A stretch of DNA of 64,000 nt from JAGXTF01 sp044224315 (GCA_044224315.1 JBGAKR010000005.1:186001-250000), one strand, 5' to 3'; positions 51,729 to 63,800 are shown, numbered from the stretch's first letter. Notes: generated by a model from the letters alone, not told the origin. Numbers and translations are program-made.

Positions 51729-53915
51729 TTATCTCGCAAACAACAACTCCCTGTACTTGGGTAGTGGCCATTCGGCGTCGTCTACCAGAGATTCGAGGCT
51801 GTCGCAGCTTTCGCGGATGGCGTCGAAGAGGGGTTTTACTTTGTTGTTGTATGCCAAAGCTCGTTTGTGGGCATCGCCGATTTTATTGGCTTTGCTGCGT
51901 TCTACGCGCATTTTTTCGTTATCGGCATGCAGCTTATTTACCAGGGCACTGATTTCGGAAACGATGGTAAGCTGTGCTTTTACGCTAGATTTAGGTTGGC
52001 CTATGCTGAGCAGGGATTGGATGTTATCGGCTATTTTTTTCTGGTCGCGGATGGCCGATGGAATGACGTGGTTGAGCACCAGTTCGTTCATTACACGTCC
52101 CTCGATTTGCAGGCGCAGGATGTAGCTTTCAAAACGGATTTCGGTGCGGGCTTCGAGCTCTTTGTGACTGAAAATTCCGTTTTTCACAAAAAGGTTCATA
52201 GACTCTTTGGTGAGGTAAGCTTCCAGGGCTTCTGGGGTATTTTTTACGTTGTTGAGGCCGCGGCGTTTTGCTTCTTTTACCCACTCATCGCTGTATCCGT
52301 TTCCACCAAAAATTACTTTTTTGCTTTTGGCAACATAACCGCGCAGTATGGTTTTAATGGCCTCGTCGGATTTGAGTCCTTTGGTAGAAGCCATCAGGGC
52401 ATCCACTTCTTTTTTGAACTGCACCAATTGGTTGCCCACAATGGTATTTAACACCGTCATGGCGCTGGCGCAATTGTCGCTGCTACCTACGGCGCGGAAT
52501 TCGAATTTATTACCGGTAAAAGCAAAAGGCGAAGTGCGGTTGCGGTCGGTATTGTCCAATAATATTTCGGGGATATTGGTAATTTTAATGCTTTCGTTGC
52601 CTTTTTTCTGTTTGGATTTGCCGGTACCGGTTCCTTCAAAATCGGCCAGTACATGCTCCAGGGTATCACCAATGAAAACCGAAACGATTGCAGGGGGCGC
52701 TTCGTTGGCACCCAGGCGGTGATCGTTGGCAGCGGTGGCAATACTTGCACGCAGCAGATCGGCATGGTCGTATACCGCTTTAATTGTATTGATAAAGAAG
52801 GTTAAAAACTGCAGGTTTTCGCCGGGATTTTTACCGGGGGCAAGCACGTTTACACCAGTATTGGTGATAATGCTCCAGTTATTGTGTTTACCGCTTCCGT
52901 TAATGCCTTTGAAAGGTTTTTCGTGCAGCAATACTTTCAGGTTATGCTCTTCGGCTACGCTTTCCAGCACATCCATCAACAGACTGTTGTGATCCACAGC
53001 CAGGTTGGCTTCTTCAAATTGGGGGGCACACTCAAACTGTCCGGGGGCTACCTCGTTATGGCGGGTACGCAGGGGAATGCCAAGGCGGTGGGCTTTTTCT
53101 TCAAAGTCGGCCATAAAAGCCAAAACGCGGTTGGGGATAGAACCAAAATAATGGTCTTCCAACTGCTGGCCTTTGGCGGGCACCTGCCCGATGAGGGTAC
53201 GGCCGCTGAGCATCAGATCCTGGCGTTGGTTAAAATGATCAGCATCCACCAAAAAATATTCCTGTTCAACCCCCAGGCTGATGGTGCAATCCTCTACTTT
53301 TTTATCGAAATACTGGCAAACATCTACGGCCGCGTCTTTGATAAAATTGAGGGCTTTGAGCAGGGGTGCTTTATAATCCAGCGCTTCGCCGGTATAACTT
53401 ACAAAAATGGTAGGGATACACAGGGTTTTAACGCCTGCTTTTTCCATGATAAATGCGGGCGAACTTGGGTCCCAGGCGGTATAGCCACGGGCTTCGAAAG
53501 TATTGCGAATACCGCCACTGGGGAAACTCGATGCATCGGGCTCTTGTTGTACCAGGGCTTTGCCGCTGAATTTTTCAACCCCGGTGTCCTGAGTCAAGGG
53601 TTCAAAAAAGCTGTCGTGTTTTTCGGCGGTAGTACCGCGCAGGGGTTGAAACCAGTGGGTGTAGTGGGTACAGCCTTTAGAAAGTGCCCATTGCTGCATG
53701 CCCTGTGCCACCTCGTGAGCCTGTTCCAGGCTGATGGTTTTGCCACCGTGAACAGCAGCTTCAATGGCCTGTAGCGCAGATTTGCTTAAGATTTGTTTTT
53801 GTGCTTCCGGACCGAAAACATTTTCGCCGAAATAGTGAGAGATTTTTACTTCGTCTACCACGTTGTTGTCTTTTTTTCTGTTGGGTGATGTTTTGGAGGG
53901 TGTTGCCATGGACAT
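51729..53915 (-). CDS. glnN: Glutamine synthetase, type III
   Basis: Cytoplasmic ATP-dependent glutamate-ammonia ligase of the large GSIII class typical of Bacteroidota; 728 aa, the expected size. Visible features: HYTHWFQPLRGTTAEKHDSF near 80-100, catalytic GVEQEYFLVD near 215, NEVAPGQFECAP near 285, the ATP-site NGSGKHNNWSI near 340, and NRTSPFAFTGNKFEFRAVGS near 460. Start ATG 53915; ATG 53909 is equally possible. A near-consensus -7 box (one mismatch, 53941-53948) lies upstream and a strong terminator follows. Its last 90 bp are duplicated at 46965-47054. Confidence 0.95.
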   Translation of the reverse strand: MSMATPSKTSPNRKKDNNVVDEVKISHYFGENVFGPEAQKQILSKSALQAIEAAVHGGKTISLEQAHEVAQGMQQWALSKGCTHYTHWFQPLRGTTAEKHDSFFEPLTQDTGVEKFSGKALVQQEPDASSFPSGGIRNTFEARGYTAWDPSSPAFIMEKAGVKTLCIPTIFVSYTGEALDYKAPLLKALNFIKDAAVDVCQYFDKKVEDCTISLGVEQEYFLVDADHFNQRQDLMLSGRTLIGQVPAKGQQLEDHYFGSIPNRVLAFMADFEEKAHRLGIPLRTRHNEVAPGQFECAPQFEEANLAVDHNSLLMDVLESVAEEHNLKVLLHEKPFKGINGSGKHNNWSIITNTGVNVLAPGKNPGENLQFLTFFINTIKAVYDHADLLRASIATAANDHRLGANEAPPAIVSVFIGDTLEHVLADFEGTGTGKSKQKKGNESIKITNIPEILLDNTDRNRTSPFAFTGNKFEFRAVGSSDNCASAMTVLNTIVGNQLVQFKKEVDALMASTKGLKSDEAIKTILRGYVAKSKKVIFGGNGYSDEWVKEAKRRGLNNVKNTPEALEAYLTKESMNLFVKNGIFSHKELEARTEIRFESYILRLQIEGRVMNELVLNHVIPSAIRDQKKIADNIQSLLSIGQPKSSVKAQLTIVSEISALVNKLHADNEKMRVERSKANKIGDAHKRALAYNNKVKPLFDAIRESCDSLESLVDDAEWPLPKYRELLFAR

Positions 53916-54143
53916 TGCTGGAGGTGTGAAATTGGTGCCGCAAATTTCGTTTTAATAAAACATAAAACCGGCACTGTTTTGTATATTTTATCCATAAGAT
54001 TTTAACGGTTATCCACCACAATTGTCATAAACTGTCCTGTTTTGCATTTTGAGAGAACAAAATGTGCAAAATATATGTAGCCAATTAAAAGGTTTCTGAA
54101 AAGTGGAGCTTAATACATACTAATTTCGCACCACTTTATAGAA

Positions 54144-56078
54144 ATGGGACACTCCCACATGAATAAGGTAACCGTAGCAGGCCTTCTGGTTACCCTTGGA
54201 ATTATATACGGAGACATTGGAACCTCTCCGCTTTATGTAATGTCGGCCATAGTTGGCAAAGAAAAAATTTCAGAATTGGTAGTATTGGGCGGTATATCGG
54301 CAGTGTTTTGGACGCTGACCCTGCAAACCACCATCAAATACGTAATTCTTACTTTGCAGGCCGATAACAAGGGTGAGGGAGGTATTTTTTCGCTTTTCTC
54401 GTTACTGCGCAGGCGTTTCCCTTACCTCATTGTAGGTACCATGGTGGGCGGTGCCATGCTCTTAGCCGACGGCATTATCACCCCTCCTATTTCAGTGGCA
54501 TCGGCGGTGCAAGGTTTGCGATTAATTGATCCGCATATCGAAACGGTGCCCATTGTTATTGCCATTATTACTGGCTTGTTTTTATTCCAACGCGCCGGAA
54601 CCAATGTGGTGGGCAAAGCTTTTGGACCCATTATGTTTATCTGGTTTGGCATGCTGGCTGTATTAGGAGTCAATCAACTCATCGATAATCCGGGGGTTTT
54701 ACGCGCTATTAACCCCATATATACCTGGCATTTTATTACCAGTTCTAAAGACGCATTTGTATTGCTGGGCGCGGTTTTTCTGTGTACCACCGGAGCCGAA
54801 GCTTTGTATAGTGATTTGGGCCATTGCGGCAAAAAAAATATTCGCATTTCGTGGGTATTTGTAAAGCTTTGTTTATTGCTCAACTATTTCGGACAAGGCG
54901 CCTGGCTTATGAAACACGAGGGTCAGGTACTGGAAAAAACCAGTCCGTTTTACGGCATTATGCCCGATTGGTTTTTGCTTTTTGGAATTGTAATTGCCAC
55001 CTCAGCTGCGGTAATTGCCAGCCAGGCCTTAATCAGCGGTAGTTTTACCCTGGTATCGGAGGCCATTCGCCTGCACTTTTTTCCAAAATTTACAGTTAAA
55101 TTTCCGAGTAATATTAAAGGACAGATTTACATCCCCATTGTAAACTCGGCCTTAATGATAGGCTGCATAGGCGTAGTGCTGTATTTCCGCGAAGCCGAAG
55201 CCATGGAAGCTGCATACGGACTGGCCATAACGGTTACCATGCTGATGACCAGTTTGCTGCTGTTTTATTACCTGAAAATGAAACATTGGCCCATGCTGAT
55301 AATCTGGTTTATTATGCTGGTTTTCTTTACCGTAGAAAGCGCATTTTTGCTGGCCAACCTCAGCAAATTTATGCATGGTGGTTTTGTAACCATGTTTATA
55401 GGACTTGCGGTAATACTGCTGATGTGGGTTTGCTACCGCGGCGGACAAATTAAAAAACGATTGGTAAGTGCGGTGCGTATTGCCGATTTCAGAGAAAAAT
55501 TGCGCGCACTGAGCCAGGATACTACATTGCCCAAATACGCCACCCACCTCATTTATTTGAGTAAGGTGCGGCAGGATGATATGGTAGAGCCGGTTATACT
55601 CTATTCTATTTTGCAAAAACGCCCCAAACGCGCGGATTTTTATTGGTTTGTAAATGTAGACGTTACCGACGAGCCCTACACCATGGAATACAAGGTAAAT
55701 GTGATTGAAAAAAATGACATTATCCGTGTGCGATTTAAACTCGGTTTCAGGATTCAACAAAAAATCAGCTATTACCTGAAACTGGTGATTGAGGATATGG
55801 TGAAGAAAGGCGAAATAAACCTGGATCCCTACTACCACGCTTTTATCGATAAAAACTACATCGGCGATTTCCGTTTTGTACTGATTGAGGAAGAAATAAG
55901 CCAGGAAAACGAGCTGCCATTGATGGACGAACTGACTCTAATTGCCTACGACAATGTGAAAAAACTGGCCAGCAGTCCGGATAAATGGTTTGGACTGGAT
56001 GAGAGTATGGTGTCGAACGAGCTGGTGCCGGTAGTAATTAAAAAGCAGGCTGAGGTGAAGTTACAGCGTATTCGCTAG
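54144..56078 (+). CDS. kup: KUP/HAK/KT potassium uptake transporter
   Basis: Inner-membrane K+ transporter, proton-coupled, 644 aa. It opens with the family signature GIIYGDIGTSPLYV (about 19-32) and has about twelve membrane helices up to residue ~435, with ADNKGEGGIFSLF (near 73) and LLADGIITPPISV (near 108). A cytoplasmic C-terminal domain of ~200 residues follows. A box with one mismatch to TAnnTTTG (TAATTTCG, 54121-54128) lies 15 nt upstream of the ATG. Monocistronic. Confidence 0.95.
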   Translation: MGHSHMNKVTVAGLLVTLGIIYGDIGTSPLYVMSAIVGKEKISELVVLGGISAVFWTLTLQTTIKYVILTLQADNKGEGGIFSLFSLLRRRFPYLIVGTMVGGAMLLADGIITPPISVASAVQGLRLIDPHIETVPIVIAIITGLFLFQRAGTNVVGKAFGPIMFIWFGMLAVLGVNQLIDNPGVLRAINPIYTWHFITSSKDAFVLLGAVFLCTTGAEALYSDLGHCGKKNIRISWVFVKLCLLLNYFGQGAWLMKHEGQVLEKTSPFYGIMPDWFLLFGIVIATSAAVIASQALISGSFTLVSEAIRLHFFPKFTVKFPSNIKGQIYIPIVNSALMIGCIGVVLYFREAEAMEAAYGLAITVTMLMTSLLLFYYLKMKHWPMLIIWFIMLVFFTVESAFLLANLSKFMHGGFVTMFIGLAVILLMWVCYRGGQIKKRLVSAVRIADFREKLRALSQDTTLPKYATHLIYLSKVRQDDMVEPVILYSILQKRPKRADFYWFVNVDVTDEPYTMEYKVNVIEKNDIIRVRFKLGFRIQQKISYYLKLVIEDMVKKGEINLDPYYHAFIDKNYIGDFRFVLIEEEISQENELPLMDELTLIAYDNVKKLASSPDKWFGLDESMVSNELVPVVIKKQAEVKLQRIR

Positions 56079-56167
56079 GCAATTTATTTTCCGTTTCGGT
56101 CTTAGTTTGGCCGAATTTTATCCAAAATATTTTACCCCTATGCATAAACCCTTTATTTTGCAGGTGA

Positions 56168-58390
56168 ATGAAAAAAATATTCTTTCTGCTGATTGGGGCA
56201 ATGCTGTTGCAGGTAGCCACTGCGCAAGACAAAAAGAACTTCACCCTAGAAGACATATTTAAAAACGGCACATTTGCCGCCAAGGGGGCACCGGGTTTTG
56301 AGGTAATGAACAACGGCATTTCCTACAGCATTATGATGGCTGAAGGCGAGCACGATTGGAAAATTTGTCGCATAGATTTGGAAACCGGAAAAGATACCCA
56401 GGTAATTTTTTCTTCTACCAGCATCAGCCGAAAAATAGACCCTGAAAGCTATGAATTTTCGAACGATGAAAAATACATTTTGTTTACCACCCAAACCGAA
56501 AGAATATACCGCCACAGCACCCGTGCCCTGGCCTTTGTGGTAAACATAGCCGCCAAAACCATTACCGAAATTGGCACCGAAAAGGTAATGTATCCTACCA
56601 TTTCGCCCAACAATTCAATGGTGGCCTATGTAAAGGATAATAATATGTATGTGATGGACCTGGTAAGTGGCAAAGAAATGGCCATTACCACTGACGGTAA
56701 GAAAAATGAAATAAACAACGGTGCGGTAGATTGGGTATATGAAGAAGAATTTACCATGAGTCGCGGCTTTGAGTGGAGCCCCGATAGCAAATACATAGCC
56801 TACTATCGCTTTGATGAGAGCAAGGTAAAAGAATTTAGCATGACCATGTATGGCGGACTATATCCCGGCGAAGAAAAATGGAAATATCCCAAGGCGGGTG
56901 AAGACAATTCTAAGGTGGACGTATTTATTTACAACACCGAAAACCGCATGAAAACACAGTGCAAAACAGGTTCGGAAAACGACCAGTATTTGCCCCGCAT
57001 ACAGTGGACTGAATCACCCGGTTATTTGAGCATACAAAAACTAAACCGCTGGCAAAATGAGTGGACCCTGATGTTTGCCCAGGCCGAGACTGGCGCTACT
57101 TTTGACGTGCTAAAAGAAACCAGCAAAACCTATGTAGATATTTCTGACAATCTGCGTTTTTTAAAGAATAAAAATTGCTTTTTATATACCTCAGAAAAAA
57201 GCGGATTTAACCATATTTATTTGGTAGATTTCAGCCATTATTTTGGCAAAGAAACCGCCAATGCTTCTGCCGAAAGTACCGCCAACAAAGGCAAAGAAAC
57301 CCAGATAACCAGTGGCAACTGGGAGGTATTAAGTATTAGTGCATTTGACGAGAAAAAAGGCATTATTTATTATACCAGCACCGAGGCTTCAACCATCGAA
57401 GATCATTTATACAGCATTAATTTAAAAGGCAAAGACAAAAAAGCGCTGACCCCTGAGCCTGGCAATCACATGGTAAATTTCAGCAAAAGCAGCACTTATT
57501 TTACCGACATCACCAGCACCATAAACACCCCCTATAAATACAGCCTGCGCAAAGTAAACAGCGATTGGCAGCGGGTATTGGAAGACAACAGTACATTAAA
57601 AACCACTTTGGGAAAATACAATTTTGGCAGCTCCGAATTCAGCACAATGACCACCGCATCGGGCACCACGCTGAATTACTGGATAATGAAACCCTACAAT
57701 TTTGATCCCAATAAAAAATATCCCGTTTTAATGCATGTATATGGCGGTCCGGGTATTAATACTGTGCGCAATAATTTTGGCGGACGCAATTATTACTGGC
57801 ACCAATATTTAACCCAAATGGGCTATATTGTAATAAGTGTAGACAATCGCGGAACGGGCCACAGGGGTGAAGAATTTAAAAAATGCACCTATTTAAATCT
57901 GGGCAAATTGGAGCACCAGGATCAAACCGATGCAGCCAAATGGATAGGCAGTCAACCTTGGGCCGACCCTGCCCGTATAGGCATTTGGGGCTGGAGTTTT
58001 GGCGGATATATGAGCAGCCTGTGCATTACCAAAAGCAACGATGTATTTAAAACCGCAATTGCCGTTGCACCTGTAACCAATTGGCGCTATTACGATAATA
58101 TTTATACCGAAAGATTTTTGCGCCGCCCTGCGGATAATGCCGATGGATACGACCAAAATTCGCCCATTAATTTTGTAAAAGATATTAAAGGCAATTACCT
58201 GTTAATCCATGGTACAGGCGACGACAATGTGCATTTTCAGAATAGTGTAGAAATGGTAAATGCCATGATAAAAGCCGGCGTAAAATTCGACAGCGAATAT
58301 TACCCCAATCGCAATCATGGCATCGGAGACCGCCCTGCGCAATACCACCTGTACCGTCGTATGACGGATTATCTGCTGGAGAAGTTGTAA
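56168..58390 (+). CDS. Dipeptidyl peptidase IV (S9B family)
   Basis: Exported prolyl-type serine peptidase, 740 aa. Signal peptide (about 1-19, ending VATAQ); N-terminal DPPIV beta-propeller (about 80-460; VDWVYEEEFTMSRGFEWSPD carries the Glu pair that binds the substrate N-terminus); then an alpha/beta-hydrolase domain with nucleophile Ser610 (GWSFGGY), Asp686 (GTGDDNVHF) and His717 (NRNHGI). It removes X-Pro or X-Ala dipeptides from peptides in the periplasm. A near-consensus -7 box lies 7 nt before the ATG. Confidence 0.95.
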   Translation: MKKIFFLLIGAMLLQVATAQDKKNFTLEDIFKNGTFAAKGAPGFEVMNNGISYSIMMAEGEHDWKICRIDLETGKDTQVIFSSTSISRKIDPESYEFSNDEKYILFTTQTERIYRHSTRALAFVVNIAAKTITEIGTEKVMYPTISPNNSMVAYVKDNNMYVMDLVSGKEMAITTDGKKNEINNGAVDWVYEEEFTMSRGFEWSPDSKYIAYYRFDESKVKEFSMTMYGGLYPGEEKWKYPKAGEDNSKVDVFIYNTENRMKTQCKTGSENDQYLPRIQWTESPGYLSIQKLNRWQNEWTLMFAQAETGATFDVLKETSKTYVDISDNLRFLKNKNCFLYTSEKSGFNHIYLVDFSHYFGKETANASAESTANKGKETQITSGNWEVLSISAFDEKKGIIYYTSTEASTIEDHLYSINLKGKDKKALTPEPGNHMVNFSKSSTYFTDITSTINTPYKYSLRKVNSDWQRVLEDNSTLKTTLGKYNFGSSEFSTMTTASGTTLNYWIMKPYNFDPNKKYPVLMHVYGGPGINTVRNNFGGRNYYWHQYLTQMGYIVISVDNRGTGHRGEEFKKCTYLNLGKLEHQDQTDAAKWIGSQPWADPARIGIWGWSFGGYMSSLCITKSNDVFKTAIAVAPVTNWRYYDNIYTERFLRRPADNADGYDQNSPINFVKDIKGNYLLIHGTGDDNVHFQNSVEMVNAMIKAGVKFDSEYYPNRNHGIGDRPAQYHLYRRMTDYLLEKL

Positions 58391-58835
58391 CGGATAGCGG
58401 ATCTTAGATTTCGGATCTTGGATATCAGATGGCTTTTTCGCATTTAGCGCGTTGGTAAATGGCGCCACTTGGGATACAGCTTTTTTAATTGTGAATTGTG
58501 TCCGCCCACAATAGGTGTGGCGGAATGAATGATGCACAATTGTGAAATTCTATGCTAATATTTACCAATAAAATCTATGTGCACTGCTGGCTGTTTAACT
58601 ATATGTTTAGGCTGTTTGTACTGGCTGTTAATCCGCCCATGCAATGTGGCCACGGCTGTTAGTACTGTCAACTGTAAACTGTAAACTAAACTCCTCTCCG
58701 CCAATTAAAAATGTGGCGGATTGCACTTTCCACGGGCTGTTAATTCTACATTTTACATTCTACATTTTACATTAAAAATGGCTGTCCATTGCACTTTGCA
58801 CCATGCGCTTTGCACCCGGCTGTCAACTCTAAACT
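58391..58835. repeat. 445-bp non-coding stretch of repeat 'words'
   Basis: No gene. It contains GGATAGCGGATCTTAG-type words (58391-58430), an AATTGTGAATTG word, GGCTGTT units (58590, 58612, 58623 and others), TCAACTGTAAACTGTAAAC (58668-58686) and four units of TTCTACATTTTACA (58743-58772). It is built from the same vocabulary as the gaps at 30.8, 33.5 and 36.7 kb. Confidence 0.7.
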
Positions 58836-60827
58836 TTACCTTACGTGTATCCCAAACGGTCCTTGTGCTTCGCTTTCATTCCCATTTTCATCTACCAAAA
58901 TCAGGGTATAAAAATAGGTTTTATCTTTGGTTACTTTTGAGTCAGAATAGCTGGTATTTGATGAATCTAAGGTGGCTACAACATCGTATTTATCGCTGCC
59001 GGGCAATCCGCGTTCTATGCGTATATTTTTGATTTTTATTCCTTGCGGATTGGTCCACGCCAACTCTACTTTACCGTCGGAAGTAGAAACCTGCACATTG
59101 CTTACAGGCATAACTCTTTCTTTTACCAAAGTAATACCTTGCTCAAGGGAGGCGCTGCTTACTTTTTGGTTGGGTCCGGTGCTTTTTACGCTGTAAAAAT
59201 AGCTGTATCCTGTACGCAAAGTAGAGTCTAAAAACTGATTGATTTCTTTGGGTAATTTTTTCACCCATACATCCTTGCTTTCTGCGCCTGTTTCCAGGTT
59301 TATTTCCCTGCGGGTAAGTACATATCCAACTACATTATTATCTGCAGTTTCCATTTGTTTCCATACAATCCAGGCACGGTTTTCTCCGCTTTTTTGCACC
59401 GTTAAATTGGTAGGAATGGGCACACTTTGCATACCCCAACCATAGGCCAGCACACGGTTTGAATAAGGCCCAGCCATGTACGAAGTATTTAAATCGCGCA
59501 CAGAATAGGCATACACTACATCGTCTTGTGTGGCAGGTAACGTATCATACGCCTCGATATAATTCGAGTCGGATTCTACCTCTTTTCCACGCATCAGCAA
59601 TTCGCCATCCACGCCATTTGCGCGGTAAATCTGATAGGCACGGGTATCTCTTTCATTGCGGTTCCAACTTAGTTTCACCACATTGCCTTCCTGCTGCACA
59701 TCCAGGTTATTTATGGGCAATAAATTATCATTACTCGCTTTAAGCATGCCCGAAATTCGGGGCGAATTAGACGAAGATTCAAAAGCCCCGTTTAATACGA
59801 TTGTATAATAATAGGTTTTAATCGGTTCAACATCATAATCCATATAGGCCGTATCGTTGGGCGCTGCACTGGCTATTTTAAAGAACCTGCCATCGTGCAT
59901 TAAACTTTTATAAATATCAATCGATACAATATCGCGCGGATTTTTTAATACCCACGAAACCCTGATGGCTTTTTCTTTTTCAACACTGGCGGTTTTAATG
60001 CGATCTACCGATGGGGGCAATGCATTTTCGGGCACATTGTACATGGCAAAAGGCTTGGTAGAATCACCCTGATTTCCAGCCGCATCTACAGGTATTACCA
60101 CGTAGGCATAAGGCACCTTGGGGGTTGCAGTATTGTCCAGTACATTGAGAAAATATTTTTCCTTTTCTTTATAAAAAATCAACTCCGGATTAATCACTTC
60201 GTAGCCACTGCGCAAATAATAACTGCGCAAAACTTTTACATGGTGTAGGTCTTTTTGATTGGTTATTAAATATTCCAAACTAATGCCTTTTCCGGTAGCT
60301 TTGGCGCCATCTATTTTAAACGTGGCCGGCACCTTAGGTCCTGGAATGGAGGAAGGTCCAAGTGTCACCGCAGGTTGATTTTCTTCGCGTTTACTAATAA
60401 TTTTTATGCGGTAGGTATAATTATTTCCTTTGCGCACATCCCCGTCGTACCAGGCCAATCCCAATGCATACAACACCGGATAGTGGCTAAAGTAGCTAAA
60501 CAAAGAATCGGAGCGGCCTGCTTTGCACTCTTTCCACAGAAAATCAATTTCTTTATCGGTAAGGGCAGTTTCATATCCGATGTTCAAGCGCACAATATCA
60601 AAAACCCGGGCCTGAATTTCGTCGCGCGAGGTAGGCGCAAAACTGCTGTGCACCAGCTCCCAATCCCCAAGGTCTTTGCGTTCAATTTCGTAATGAAAAT
60701 CTTTGGGTATTTGTTTACCCAGCATTACCCAAACCCCTTTGGGGCCGGCATGTACACGGGTATAAACAGACTGTGCATTGGCGGCATTGGCCAACATAAA
60801 CAGTGCTATTATGAATATATTTCGCAT
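58836..60827 (-). CDS. Secreted fibronectin type III repeat protein
   Basis: 663 aa with a signal peptide (about 1-18, ending ANAQS). At least four fibronectin type III-like repeats are visible (for example IRVSWVLKNPRDIVSIDIYK, VVKLSWNRNERDTRAYQIYR, RAWIVWKQMETADNNVVGYVL, KVELAWTNPQGIKIKNIRIE). It has no clear T9SS sorting domain, since it ends within a domain (NESEAQGPFGIHVR). It lies 24 bp after the stop of the giant protein on the same strand, so the two are probably one operon and may act together at the cell surface. Confidence 0.8.
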   Translation of the reverse strand: MRNIFIIALFMLANAANAQSVYTRVHAGPKGVWVMLGKQIPKDFHYEIERKDLGDWELVHSSFAPTSRDEIQARVFDIVRLNIGYETALTDKEIDFLWKECKAGRSDSLFSYFSHYPVLYALGLAWYDGDVRKGNNYTYRIKIISKREENQPAVTLGPSSIPGPKVPATFKIDGAKATGKGISLEYLITNQKDLHHVKVLRSYYLRSGYEVINPELIFYKEKEKYFLNVLDNTATPKVPYAYVVIPVDAAGNQGDSTKPFAMYNVPENALPPSVDRIKTASVEKEKAIRVSWVLKNPRDIVSIDIYKSLMHDGRFFKIASAAPNDTAYMDYDVEPIKTYYYTIVLNGAFESSSNSPRISGMLKASNDNLLPINNLDVQQEGNVVKLSWNRNERDTRAYQIYRANGVDGELLMRGKEVESDSNYIEAYDTLPATQDDVVYAYSVRDLNTSYMAGPYSNRVLAYGWGMQSVPIPTNLTVQKSGENRAWIVWKQMETADNNVVGYVLTRREINLETGAESKDVWVKKLPKEINQFLDSTLRTGYSYFYSVKSTGPNQKVSSASLEQGITLVKERVMPVSNVQVSTSDGKVELAWTNPQGIKIKNIRIERGLPGSDKYDVVATLDSSNTSYSDSKVTKDKTYFYTLILVDENGNESEAQGPFGIHVR

Positions 60828-60851
60828 TCTTTTTTTTCTGTTTTTAAAAAA

Positions 60852-63800
60852 TTACTCTACCGGACAACCCTGGAATTTACCCGGACCATCTAAACTAAAA
60901 CTAAAGTAAGTTCCGCCGTTATAGCCAAAATTAATGGCGCATCCTTTGGTGTCGGAGTAGCAAATATCATCTACAAAGGGCAAGGTTTGGCAAATTTTAT
61001 AATTGCACGAAAAATCGCCTTTTGCATCGAAAGTAAGACCGTTTTTATATGCAATTTTTGCTATGGCATTTGCCGCCAGATGCCCTTCAATGTAGGTTCC
61101 GGTAATGGCACTCATACCTGCATCTACTTTTCCAAATGCTGCAATATTCATTTCAAAATTAGGTGTACCGCCAAAATTCACTCCCAGGCTGGCTTCTATC
61201 ACCGCATCGGCATGCAAATACGCCGTGGCAATAATGGCATTAAAATCATAATGCTCATTAATAATCTGATTATTGCCACAGAACCAAAATCCTTTAAAGT
61301 TAGATTTATTGGCTTGCAACCAACACGATGCTGCGGGATTTACCGCATAGGTACATGCCTTGGTAATCATTTCCTGTGTAAGCGGATACCCACCCAAAAC
61401 AAATCCTACTTTAAACAAGCCATAGCCATCTACAAATAATTTTCCGGTGTTAATGGTACCCAATCCCAAAACTACAAATCCATTGGGATCTATAGTGGTT
61501 TCTACCTGTCCGGTAACATCCCAGGCGCCAATTTTGGTACCCTCTTTTATTACCAGCAATCCATACAATCGTTTATTTGCGAAATCGAAGGTCATTTCCA
61601 TATCGCCAAACGGGGTTTTAATTTCGTTCATGGAAATGGATTTAGACGAAGCCGAAATTTCGCCAAATACCTGGAAGTACATGGTGGGTGGTGCAGCTAC
61701 AACCCCGGTAGAGGTATTATCATAATATTTTCCATGAAAACGGAACGTATTCCAATCGGCCCCTGTAACCCACATGCCGTTTGAATCCAGCACCGAAGAA
61801 ATGGTTAATTTGGGTCCGGTAGCCGATTTAGAAGTGAGATAAATATTATCACCTGGTGTTAAATAAATGCGTCCGTTTTGTCCGCCTCCAAATACCAGTT
61901 TGCAATTTACCGGATTAAATTTGCCTGGCTCTTCACAAGTACCCAAAATGGTAAATTTACCGCTGCTGGCATCAATAATGGGGGCCTTGGTGTTGTCGCC
62001 AACGAAATCTACATAACCAGGAGCTTCGAATTTAATTTTTAAGGGTTCCAGATTGGCATTTAATGCGCCTGGTTTACCTGTAAAATTTATAGACATAGAA
62101 GTAACCGGAAAGCGCGGTACCGCTATTTTTGCTTCACCAGTTAGGTTAAATGTATTGGCTCCGCTTACAATCTGTTTGGGAATAAATGTTATTTTATCAT
62201 TGCCAAACATATTGGGGATTCCCGATACGTCACCCATAGACAAAATATTCTCATTGCCAAAACTGATCAATTGTATATAATCCAGTGGAATTGCAGTGTT
62301 GATATAAGGATTCATACCGGTAATTTTTGCCGCCGGGGCATTGCCGTTTTTACCGATTACAAAACGCCAGTGGGCGCCCAAATCACTTCCACAATGCTCG
62401 TCAAAAACCAGGTCAGATTCGGGTGAAATTTCAGACAGATTCAATACTCCACCGCCTAAAGTAAGTTTATTTAAATCAAATTCCTCCAACACAAAAAAGT
62501 CGTTGCGCAGATTGAATTTTTTAGCCGGAATATCCACTACCCCGGTTTTAATCAGGCAATTTTTGGATATTAATCCACCTTCGGTTGGGTCTATTTTCCA
62601 ATCCTTAATTTCGAGTTTCCAGTTTTGCAAATCCAGCACTATGGGCTCAGATCCCTTGGCTTGATATACTTTGTTATTGTCAATTACCAAATCCGGTACA
62701 TGAAAATTCACCTTACTTAATTTCATACTGGGTGAATTTCCAGTTACATCAACACTTAGGTGAATTTTACCGTCGATATCAATAAAACTCTCGGTAGGTA
62801 TAGCTGTAGCGCTAAAGCCAATGAATGAAAATTTCAAAGCTTCACCCGATTTATTGCTTAGGTTGTACTGATCTAAAACCAGCGATTTTTTAGAACGTAT
62901 AGCAGTAATTTTAGTTTCCAGTTTATTGCCCGATTTTTTTAATCCCAGGTAAAAATTACCGGTTTTATCAAAACTCAAATAACTGCTTGGAAAATCAAAT
63001 GAATTGTCGACAATAGAAGCAAAGCCCGCAAGCACACCTCCCTCGGTTTCGCTTTTTTCAAGCTTTAACTCATCATTTACAAATGGATTGCTGCTACCCT
63101 TAATATTTACATTGTAGCGTTCCATGTATTTCATTTTAAGGGCACTTACAGCATCCAAACTTTGGCTGGCTTTAACGGCAACCCCAACACCACCCTTCAT
63201 AATAAATTCGGCATCCACAATCCTTACTTTAAAATTCGGATCCAGCCATTGAAAGCGCGTCTGGCCTTGGGTTATATCCACCAGCCCGGTAACTTTATAA
63301 TTTCCGTTGGCCATTTTATTGATGGATTCAATTGAAATGGGGAAACCATAAATATCAGTAATTTTTCCTTCACCTAATTTTTTAAGACCCAGATTGACTG
63401 TAGTTGAGCCTTCAGAAATGCTCACCTCTTTCATATCTCCATTCACTGTAAATGAAGTATCGAGGGTTGCATAAATGCGGGTTTTGCCCGACATTTTTGG
63501 CACTCCTGCCAATGAATAGTTGCCACTTGCATCGGTGCGGGTTTCTAGGTTATTCAACGCCGGTTTACCACTACCAATGACCCCCGCATAGCTATTCATA
63601 TCTATATACACCCTTGCATTTTTTACTGGTGCACCATCCAGGGTAACTTTGCCATTGATTTCCAATCCGCGTTTGATGGTTATTTCATAATGCACCGGAT
63701 CGCGGGTTTCTTTATTGGTGATATTTACCGTTTCAGGAATAAATCCATTTTCGGTAACACCTTCAAATAATACTGAATATTTGGTACTACTTACATTCTC